Source of the DNA: CAYXVJ01 sp964558445
GTDB taxonomy: Bacteria > Bacillota > Clostridia > Saccharofermentanales > Fastidiosipilaceae
Direction of reading: 5' to 3'
Assembly: GCA_964558445.1 (NCBI GenBank)
Contig: CAZLEA010000046.1
Span: 1 to 11,763, forward strand
DNA: 11,763 bases
Position numbers and translations under genes: made by a program. The notes beneath the pieces were generated by a model. The model saw only the letters and a program-made list of their open reading frames with translations. It searched no databases and was not told the DNA's origin. The first letter of the stretch is position 1. Each line of letters opens with the position of its first letter. Shown piece by piece: positions 7,417-11,763 of this stretch.

Positions 7417-8124
7417 ATGTTGCATGAATTCTCACGTATGGAATTACTGCTTGGCGAGGGCAGTGCACAGCGCTTGAAGTCGAAGAAGGTTGCTGTATTC
7501 GGCGTTGGTGGCGTCGGCTCGTTCACCTGTGAATCGCTTGCACGCGCCGGTATCGGCCGCTTCCTCTTGGTCGATGACGACGTCGTCAGTCTGACCAACA
7601 TCAATCGTCAACTTGTCGCCCTCCACAGCACTATCGGTCAGCCGAAGGTCTCGGTGATGAAGTCGCGTATTCTGGATATCAATCCGGAGGCAGATGTAGA
7701 GATTATGCAGCGCTTCTATCTACCCGAAGTGGCAGAAGAGATCCTGGGTGACGACATCGATTACATCGTCGATGCGATCGATACCGTTACGGCGAAGATC
7801 GACCTCGTTGTCCAAGCAGAGGCGAGAGGCATCCCCATCCTAAGTGTCATGGGTGCAGGGAACAAGCTCGATCCGACCCGTTTCGAGATCAGCGACATCG
7901 CCAATACATCGTACTGCCCACTGGCCAAGGTCATGCGTCGCGAGCTGAGGCTTCGCGGCATCCACCATCTGAAGGTTGTATATTCGAAGGAAGAACCGGT
8001 CAAGCCCCGTGAATCGGAAGAAGCGACGGATCATCGTCGCTTCATACCGGGTTCTGTTTCGTTTGTCCCACCCGTCGCCGGCCTCATCGCAGGCGGAGCG
8101 GTGATTCGAGATCTCTTGGCGTAA
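7417..8124 (+). CDS. tcdA: tRNA threonylcarbamoyladenosine dehydratase (TcdA/CsdL, ThiF-like E1 family)
   Basis: ATP-dependent enzyme that cyclises the N6-threonylcarbamoyladenosine at position 37 of ANN-decoding tRNAs to the cyclic hydantoin form, through an adenylated carboxylate. The ThiF/MoeB/E1 fold is evident: FSRMELLLGEG at the start, dinucleotide loop GVGGVGS (29-35), LVDDD (51-55), the ATP-binding NINRQ (61-65) and VDAIDT (118-123). The family-specific end RFIPGSVSFVPPVAGLIAGGAVI separates TcdA from MoeB and ThiF. The ATG at 7417 is chosen over an in-frame TTG at 7402 because GGAGG (7404-7408) lies 8 nt before it. The 235 residues are slightly fewer than in Bacillus or E. coli homologues. 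It stands alone, not in the mannoside operon, and its stop abuts the stop of the convergent XRE gene. An inverted repeat covers part of its ribosome binding site. Confidence 0.93.
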   Translation: MLHEFSRMELLLGEGSAQRLKSKKVAVFGVGGVGSFTCESLARAGIGRFLLVDDDVVSLTNINRQLVALHSTIGQPKVSVMKSRILDINPEADVEIMQRFYLPEVAEEILGDDIDYIVDAIDTVTAKIDLVVQAEARGIPILSVMGAGNKLDPTRFEISDIANTSYCPLAKVMRRELRLRGIHHLKVVYSKEEPVKPRESEEATDHRRFIPGSVSFVPPVAGLIAGGAVIRDLLA

Positions 8125-8940
8125 TCAGAAGAAGCGGCCGCGCAGGATCTTCTGCAGAGTCTGGCGGCCGAGGAAGGGCGCTAGGGCAATCAGCTCTTGT
8201 GTATCCCCGCCGGATGCCAGATAAGCATCCACGACTCGATCGAGGTCGCCTGCTTCCATGAAGGGGGCCAAGGCGATGAAATCATCTATCTCGTTACCCG
8301 CATTCAATAATTTGCTGCAAATAGCAGACAGACTCTCGCTTGAGAGGAAGGGGGCAAGTGCGCTAAGTACATCGATCTTAGTACCCTGATCGATCGCCTC
8401 ATTGACCGCCTCGGCGAGGCTCTCTTCGTCGAGGAACGGAGCCATAGCGATGAGGGCTGTGAAGTCGATCGGCTTCGTTTGTTTGACGCGTTCGCGGAAG
8501 ATGCGTTCCGTTCGCTCGGGCTCCAGTGCCGGTGCGACAGCCGACAGTTCATCTAGCGTCATGTCGACCGTCTCGGGTTCTTCCGTGATCACCTGCTTCA
8601 CAACCTGACTGCTGCGCGGATCGCCCAAGAGCAGATCGATCGTACAATCGAGGATGGATGCGAGTTCGGGAAGCTTCGCGATATCGGGCATCGTCTGACC
8701 GCGTTCCCAATTGCTGACTGCCTGGAAACTGATGTTCATCTGATCGGCCAGATTCATCTGCGTCATGTTCTTGGCCTTCCTATAGTGGGCGATATTGCGG
8801 CCGATTCGTTTCATATCGAAATTCATTTCTTCTCCCATTGACTGACTCTCCTGTTTAGTTTGTTTGTTCGTTGGCGATTCGGGCAACTGTTCTTGTTTGT
8901 CGGAGTTGCTGTTGTTATCAAATAATCGTAAGTTCCACAT
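8125..8940 (-). CDS. XRE-family regulator with C-terminal 29-residue ALAPFL repeats
   Basis: A 271-residue protein. Residues 1-40 are polar and probably disordered (many Asn, Gln, Lys, Ser). Residues about 44-106 are a Cro/C1-type helix-turn-helix: RIGRNIAHYRKAKNMTQ, then LADQMNISFQAVSNWERG and a closing IDLLLGD, so it binds DNA. From about 129 to the end run five related units. The A-P pair recurs at 136, 167, 196, 225 and 254: spacing 31, then exactly 29 three times. The core is (I/S)A(L/M)APFL followed by an amphipathic helix, which suggests an alpha-solenoid-like stack for protein contact or ligand sensing. Start ATG 8940 has a perfect AGGAGGT 7 nt upstream; a second start at 8838 (residue 35) also has AGGAG 9 nt upstream and would remove the disordered tail. 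Inverted repeats upstream may be its operators. Target genes are unknown. Confidence 0.88.
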   Translation of the reverse strand: MWNLRLFDNNSNSDKQEQLPESPTNKQTKQESQSMGEEMNFDMKRIGRNIAHYRKAKNMTQMNLADQMNISFQAVSNWERGQTMPDIAKLPELASILDCTIDLLLGDPRSSQVVKQVITEEPETVDMTLDELSAVAPALEPERTERIFRERVKQTKPIDFTALIAMAPFLDEESLAEAVNEAIDQGTKIDVLSALAPFLSSESLSAICSKLLNAGNEIDDFIALAPFMEAGDLDRVVDAYLASGGDTQELIALAPFLGRQTLQKILRGRFF

Positions 8941-8990
8941 GTTCTGTACCTCCTGCTGCTACTATGCCCGAGGGACAATACAGAAACGAG

Positions 8991-9070
8991 CAAGCGTTGC
9001 TTGAATCGCAAGAATTATGGACTCAACCGCTGCTTGAGTCTAGAGATAACGGTGGAAATCGATCGTTTCC
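8991..9070. promoter_or_regulatory. Cluster of inverted repeats upstream of the XRE gene
   Basis: Three inverted repeats lie close together in the upstream region of the regulator: CAAGC-gtt-GCTTG (8991-9003), GACTCAA-ccgctgc-TTGAGTC (9020-9040) and GGAAA-tcgatcg-TTTCC (9054-9070). The first two share the direct element TGCTTGA(A/G)TC (8999-9008 and 9031-9040), spaced 32 bp apart, about three helical turns. This fits binding by a dimeric helix-turn-helix protein, with self-regulation the simplest reading. No confident -35/-10 pair for the XRE gene was found. Confidence 0.45.
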
Positions 9071-9107
9071 TATTGTAGATATGATGATAACACTCATGCA
9101 TGAAGTG

Positions 9108-9140
9108 GCTTATTATCAATACGAGAAGAATATCCATGCG
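9108..9140 (+). repeat. 33-bp direct repeat, left copy
   Basis: This 33-nt stretch (begins GCTTATTATCAATACG, ends ATATCCATGCG) is repeated exactly, in the same orientation, at 9854-9886. The match stops at once on both sides (G/T before, T/G after). The two copies bracket the toxin-antitoxin module, 746 bp from start to start. In one frame it reads AYYQYEKNIHA; the left copy then reaches a stop two codons later. Confidence 0.9.
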
Positions 9141-9209
9141 TATATCTAAGCTCTGATCAAATTTTTCATGTTAATCCATTTGGATTGGGGCATAATCCGT
9201 CAATAAGAG

Positions 9210-9247
9210 TGCAATGTATTGCAAATGTCGTGCAATCAGCATACAAT
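9210..9247 (+). promoter_or_regulatory. Promoter and probable operator of the toxin-antitoxin operon
   Basis: A -35 TTGCAA (9219-9224, counting the T at 9219) and a -10 TACAAT (9242-9247) are 17 bp apart, close to the sigma-A consensus. TGCAAT (9210-9215) and ATTGCA (9218-9223) form an inverted repeat with a 2-bp centre over the -35, and a third TGCAAT follows at 9231-9236 in the spacer. DinJ/RelB antitoxins commonly repress their own promoters by binding such inverted half-sites, so these elements are the likely operator. Confidence 0.7.
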
Positions 9248-9277
9248 ATAGGTACAGATACAGAAGGAGGTGATCGT

Positions 9278-9556
9278 ATGGCCGGTCAAACCACCAACAT
9301 TAGCATTCGTATGGATGCTGATTTGAAGAGAGAAGCTGATACGCTGTTTAGTGAGCTTGGCATGAATTTATCTACGGCATTCAATATTTTTGTTAGACAA
9401 GCACTTCGTGAGGGTAGAATTCCGTTTGACATTTCGCTAAACCAACCCAATAAGGAAACGTTAGCCGCAATGCTGGAAGCTGAGATGCTTACGCTAGATC
9501 CCAAGATCAAACGTTATTCGGATGTTGAGGAAGCACTTCGGGAATTGAAACGATGA
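9278..9556 (+). CDS. dinJ: RelB/DinJ-family antitoxin
   Basis: Antitoxin of a type II module; binds and neutralises the toxin encoded immediately downstream and, with it, represses the operon. The 92-residue chain begins with a ribbon-helix-helix DNA-binding fold: strand TTNISIRMD (5-13), helix LKREADTLFSELG and second helix LSTAFNIFVRQALREG, followed by the family hallmark RIPFDI (47-52). The C-terminal part (NKETLAAMLEAEM to ALRELKR) is helical and should wrap the toxin. The start at 9278 is fixed by an exceptionally complete ribosome binding site, AAGGAGGTGATC (9264-9275), fully complementary to the 16S rRNA 3' end; the frame upstream (to 9185) has no comparable site and overlaps the promoter. 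The stop overlaps the toxin start by ATGA. A+T-rich compared with surrounding genes and bracketed by 33-bp repeats, so probably acquired. Confidence 0.94.
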   Translation: MAGQTTNISIRMDADLKREADTLFSELGMNLSTAFNIFVRQALREGRIPFDISLNQPNKETLAAMLEAEMLTLDPKIKRYSDVEEALRELKR

Positions 9557-9834
9557 AGCTTGATATTGTCTGGACATCACAGTTCAAAAAAGATTATAAA
9601 CTGTCGATTAAGCGTGGGCTAAACATTAATCTGATGGATGATGTCATCAGAGCTCTTTCACAAGGTGAGATACTTGCTGACAAATACAAAGACCATGCAT
9701 TGACAGGAAATTGGAATGGGCACAGAGAGTGTCATATTCAACCTGATTGGTTATTAATTTACCGCGTGGATGACAGTGTACTTATTCTTACCTTAACGCG
9801 CACCGGAACCCACAGCGATCTATTTGCTAAGTAA
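9553..9834 (+). CDS. yafQ: YafQ-family mRNA interferase toxin
   Basis: Ribosome-dependent endoribonuclease of the RelE/ParE superfamily; cleaves translated mRNA and halts growth when the antitoxin is lost. The 93-residue chain matches YafQ over its length: VWTSQFKKDYKL near the start, KYKDHALTGNWNGHRECHIQPDWLL-type centre and RTGTHSDLF at the end. Against the E. coli active site (His50, Asp61, His63, Asp67, His87), I see His48, Glu59, His61, Asp65 and His87. All are kept, with one Asp-to-Glu change at 59, which I recall as common in other YafQ homologues (RECH). The protein is therefore probably active. Its ATG overlaps the antitoxin stop by four bases, so the pair is translationally coupled. 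No terminator is evident after it; the right copy of the 33-bp repeat follows 19 nt after the stop. Confidence 0.94.
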   Translation: MKLDIVWTSQFKKDYKLSIKRGLNINLMDDVIRALSQGEILADKYKDHALTGNWNGHRECHIQPDWLLIYRVDDSVLILTLTRTGTHSDLFAK

Positions 9835-9853
9835 CTTACCGCCAGTTAAATTT

Positions 9854-9886
9854 GCTTATTATCAATACGAGAAGAATATCCATGCG
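9854..9886 (+). repeat. 33-bp direct repeat, right copy
   Basis: Perfect second copy of the sequence at 9108-9140, in the same orientation. It begins 19 nt after the toxin stop codon and lies 48 nt before the start codon of the MFS transporter. Read in the same frame as the left copy it gives AYYQYEKNIHA and then ECG and a stop. It may mark the right junction of the inserted toxin-antitoxin DNA. Confidence 0.9.
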
Positions 9887-9934
9887 GAATGTGGTTAAAT
9901 AGAGCTCGTACAACAAGGGCAAAGGAGCACGGGC

Positions 9935-11104
9935 ATGAGAGAAGGCACACAGGATTCGGGGGTTGGCGGCAAGCTGTTTATGATGTATGCGGCCTTCTAT
10001 TCCGCTACAGCAGTCTATACGACATACCTGAATCTGTATCTCAGCGATACGGGTCTGTCCAATGCCATGATCGGGCGAATCTTGTCGCTGTCCACCTTCC
10101 TCACCTTCTTGACGCAGATGTTCTGGGCGCAGCTCAGCGATCGCTCGAAGCACAAACACCGCGTGTTGCAGGCGCTCTATGTCCTGGGTGCCGCGGTCTG
10201 TATGCTCTTCTATGTGAGTGACAATGTGATCTATCTGACGGTGTTGGTCAGTGGTTTTGCTATCTTGTTCAACCCCGTTATGCCGCTCCAGGATAACTTG
10301 ACGCTCGAAATCATCGAGGGAAGCGGCACGGACTTCGGCCAGATTCGTATGGGTGGGACCGTCGGTTACTGTGTGACGGTGTTGGCAGCAGGTTTCTTCC
10401 TCAAGGATTCGTATCGCGCCATCTTCTGGTTGACCTCCGGATTTATGATGCTGTCATGGCTTATTAGCCTGAGTTTCGCCAAGCCGCTAAACGACGGTGC
10501 AGAGGAGCGAGCGCATTCGGAAGTGAGCGCCGGAACCGGTCGCTTCTTCGTCGGCTTGGTTCTATTCGGATTTGTCTTCCAGCTTGGCCTACAGACTTAC
10601 TATAACTTCTATCCGATCTACTTCGTGTCGATCGGTGGCGATAGCGGCGTGGTCGGGACCCTGATCTTCCTCGGAGCCCTAACCGAGATACCGATGCTTC
10701 TCATCAGTCGGCGCCTGATCCATAGACTCGGCATCACCAGGCTCTTGATGCTGGCGTCCATCGCGACGATCTTGCGCTGGATTCTGCTCGCTTATCTGAC
10801 CCATGCGCTACCGGTTGTACTGACCGGCTTGCTCCACGGCGTCGGTTATACAAGCTTCTCTTACAGTGCGGTGACGTACATCAACGAGCGACTGCCGCGC
10901 CAGATCCGTGCCCGTGCACAGAGCCTCAACATGGTTGTTTCCGTAGTGCTACCCAAGATCATCGCAGGCTTCGTCAGCGGCCAGCTCTCCGAATCGATCG
11001 GGACGAATCGCGTCCTCCTCTTGGCAGCCGGTATTCTCGGCGTGACCGCCATCTTGTTCTACGGTTTCGGTAGACGAGAAGAACAGGCCATGATCGAAGC
11101 ATAA
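9935..11104 (+). CDS. MFS transporter, MFS_1_like / LacY-like group
   Basis: A 389-residue membrane protein with about twelve hydrophobic segments in two halves separated by a charged loop near residues 183-205 (KPLNDGAEERAHSE). The loop between helices 2 and 3 carries an MFS motif-A-like stretch WAQLSDRSKHKHRVL (64-78). The conserved charged site FGQIRMGGTVGY (134-145, Arg138) is typical of the LacY-like/MFS_1_like branch, whose members usually import sugars or nucleosides with protons. The ATG at 9935 has AAAGGAG (9921-9927) 7 nt upstream. It stands alone: a toxin-antitoxin module lies before it and a convergent gene after. A substrate cannot be assigned; uptake of a sugar or small glycoside is the best guess. 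No clear promoter was seen in 9835-9934, and the right 33-bp repeat lies there. Confidence 0.88.
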   Translation: MREGTQDSGVGGKLFMMYAAFYSATAVYTTYLNLYLSDTGLSNAMIGRILSLSTFLTFLTQMFWAQLSDRSKHKHRVLQALYVLGAAVCMLFYVSDNVIYLTVLVSGFAILFNPVMPLQDNLTLEIIEGSGTDFGQIRMGGTVGYCVTVLAAGFFLKDSYRAIFWLTSGFMMLSWLISLSFAKPLNDGAEERAHSEVSAGTGRFFVGLVLFGFVFQLGLQTYYNFYPIYFVSIGGDSGVVGTLIFLGALTEIPMLLISRRLIHRLGITRLLMLASIATILRWILLAYLTHALPVVLTGLLHGVGYTSFSYSAVTYINERLPRQIRARAQSLNMVVSVVLPKIIAGFVSGQLSESIGTNRVLLLAAGILGVTAILFYGFGRREEQAMIEA

Positions 11105-11135
11105 TTGAGATCTCAATCACTCAATCACTCAATCT
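11104..11135. repeat. Palindrome and 8-bp tandem repeat between convergent genes
   Basis: The 14-bp perfect palindrome ATTGAGATCTCAAT (11104-11117) starts at the last base of the MFS stop codon. It overlaps three tandem 8-mers, CTCAATCA, CTCAATCA and CTCAATCT (11112-11135), which run over the stop codon (11125-11127) and last codons of the RidA gene. There is no loop or T-run, so it is not a standard terminator. Confidence 0.6.
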
Positions 11136-11592
11136 CGAAGATCGCCTCTGTCTCCACCGGGATATTCCCGGGGAGCGCGTTCGTCCCGATTGCGGACCGT
11201 GCCGGTGCACCAAACGCTTCACCGAACAGCTCGATGAGCAAGCCTGTACCGCCGTTCGCCACGGCCGGCTGGTCGTAGAAATCGTCCGTACAGGCGACGA
11301 GAGTCAGCACCTTGACCGCATGTTTGACGCGATTCAGATCACCGATCGCGGCCTCCAGGACAGCGAGGACGTTTAGCATACAATTCTTGGCGAACACTCG
11401 GCCTTCTTCTACCGTGAACTCTCTACCGAGCTTCCCCTGAATCGGCTGCCCATCGATGACGGGGCCACAGCCGGAGATATAAACGATTCTTCCATCGACG
11501 ATCTTCGATGGACTATAGAGGCCGCCCTTGGCGGGTGCCAAAGGCAGTTCCAGGCCCAATTCTCTTAGCTTCTCATATACACACTGACTCAT
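11125..11592 (-). CDS. RidA/YjgF-YER057c-UK114 family protein
   Basis: Small protein of the RidA family; members hydrolyse reactive enamine/imine intermediates formed by amino-acid enzymes, as trimers in the cytoplasm. The sequence (155 residues from the chosen start) reads YEKLRELGLELPLAPAKGGLYSP at the start, then VYISGCGPV, GREFTVEEGRVFAKNCMLNVLAVLEAAIGDLNRVKHAVKVLTLV and the end PARSAIGTNALPGNIPVETEAIFEIE. The arginine in PARSAIG corresponds to the conserved substrate-binding residue. This is the longer YjgF_like_1 type, not classical RidA (about 128 residues). ATG 11592 is favoured because GGAGG (11604-11608) lies 11 nt upstream and the protein then starts as relatives do; starts at 11610, 11622 or TTG 11634 remain open. 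It follows the amidohydrolase gene by 31 nt, probably in one operon. Such pairing points to clearing imines produced in D-amino-acid turnover. Confidence 0.88.
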   Translation of the reverse strand: MSQCVYEKLRELGLELPLAPAKGGLYSPSKIVDGRIVYISGCGPVIDGQPIQGKLGREFTVEEGRVFAKNCMLNVLAVLEAAIGDLNRVKHAVKVLTLVACTDDFYDQPAVANGGTGLLIELFGEAFGAPARSAIGTNALPGNIPVETEAIFEIE

Positions 11593-11623
11593 ATTAGATA
11601 CTTCCTCCATCTTGGAATTCATC

Positions 11624-11763
11624 TCAATTGCCAAGGATCACATGCCCGGCATCTTGTTGCTGCATACGTCCGTCCGACCAGGTAAGTTTGCCGTTGACGA
11701 AAACGTAGTCCATGCCCTCGGCGAGTCGCACAGGATCTTCGAAGCTTGCCGTGTCGCGAAATC
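11624..11763 (-). CDS. Amidohydrolase, D-aminoacylase-like, C-terminal end only (partial)
   Basis: Reading the - strand from the window edge gives 45 codons and a TGA (11626-11624): FRDTASFEDPVRLAEGMDYVFVNG and then a KLTWSDGR stretch, ending AGHVILGN. This is the characteristic end of metal-dependent amidohydrolases of the N-acyl-D-amino-acid deacylase/D-aminoacylase group, where (D)TATFEDPxxxxxGIxYVxVNG followed by a glycine-rich closing strand forms the final part of the beta-sandwich domain. The reaction would be release of D-amino acids from N-acyl-D-amino acids. The catalytic barrel lies outside the window, so the substrate cannot be checked; other members of the superfamily (dihydroorotase-like, hydantoinase-like) are less likely. 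It probably forms an operon with the RidA-family gene 31 nt downstream. Confidence 0.75.
   Translation of the reverse strand, partial: FRDTASFEDPVRLAEGMDYVFVNGKLTWSDGRMQQQDAGHVILGN

Larger units (their letters stand above)
8941..9277. other. Intergenic region between the XRE gene and the toxin-antitoxin module
   Basis: This 337-bp gap holds, from left to right: the XRE ribosome binding site (8948-8954 on the - strand), the inverted-repeat cluster (8991-9070), the left copy of the 33-bp direct repeat (9108-9140), a small stem AATCC-attt-GGATT (9173-9186), and the promoter and ribosome binding site of the antitoxin (9210-9277). An open frame from 8964 to 9149 crosses it but has no ribosome binding site. 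Base composition turns clearly A+T-rich from about 9040 onward. Confidence 0.6.

Noticed and set aside
8964..9149. Possible small + strand gene of 61 codons starting MPEGQYRNEQ and running into the left 33-bp repeat
   Set aside because: No ribosome binding site before the ATG, no recognisable domain, and it runs through the inverted-repeat cluster upstream of the XRE gene. It may hold a remnant of a gene end, but a coding call is not supported.
9185..9277. Longer N-terminus for the antitoxin
   Set aside because: This stretch contains the -35 and -10 boxes and the operator; the full ribosome binding site at 9264-9275 fixes the start at 9278.
9108..9886. CRISPR array or integron cassette
   Set aside because: There are only two copies of the repeat, 746 bp apart. 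The 33-mer is not palindromic like an attC site and no integrase or cas gene is present.

Overview
The window looks like chromosomal DNA of a Gram-positive, low-to-medium GC bacterium of the Bacillota (Bacillus/Paenibacillus or clostridial type). The reasons are strong AGGAGG-type ribosome binding sites before most genes, use of TTG as a start codon, and gene families typical of that phylum: an AadK-like ANT(6), a Zn-ligand class I mannose-6-phosphate isomerase of about 570 residues, a ROK kinase beside a GH38 mannosidase, and TcdA. The genus cannot be fixed from the sequence alone.

Left part (1-7295): a mannoside-use locus. A GntR/UTRA regulator (57-794, +) is followed by a convergent aminoglycoside 6-adenylyltransferase gene (831-1685, -), which is richer in A+T and looks like a later arrival. 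Then comes a tight three-gene operon on the + strand: mannose-6-phosphate isomerase-like protein (1926-3644), ROK sugar kinase (3646-4626) and GH38 alpha-mannosidase (4623-7295). Gene spacings of 1 nt and -4 nt indicate translational coupling. The three enzymes make a logical cytoplasmic route: mannosidase frees mannose, the ROK kinase makes mannose-6-phosphate, and the isomerase makes fructose-6-phosphate. The 240-bp region before the operon holds a terminator-like hairpin, a TATAAT -10 box and overlapping TTGTA/ACAAT inverted repeats that could be the operator of the GntR protein. No transporter for the glycan is present.

Middle part (7296-8954): tcdA (tRNA t6A dehydratase; an inverted repeat overlaps its ribosome binding site) and a convergent XRE-type regulator. 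Their stop codons abut with no base between them. The XRE protein carries an unusual C-terminal array of 29-residue repeats centred on the motif ALAPFL, and a cluster of inverted repeats lies upstream of its gene.

Right-middle part (9108-9886): a DinJ/RelB-YafQ type II toxin-antitoxin module with its own near-consensus promoter and TGCAAT half-sites, in A+T-rich DNA. It is bracketed by a perfect 33-bp direct repeat (9108-9140 and 9854-9886), which suggests that the module is a discrete insertion of about 746 bp.

Right part (9935-11763): an MFS transporter of the LacY-like/MFS_1_like type (+). Convergent to it are a RidA-family protein and, upstream of that in the same direction, the last 46 codons' worth of an amidohydrolase resembling D-aminoacylase, cut by the window edge. 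The best candidates for something new are the repeat-bracketed toxin-antitoxin unit, the ALAPFL-repeat XRE regulator, and the apparent insertion of a resistance gene between a regulator and the operon it probably controls.
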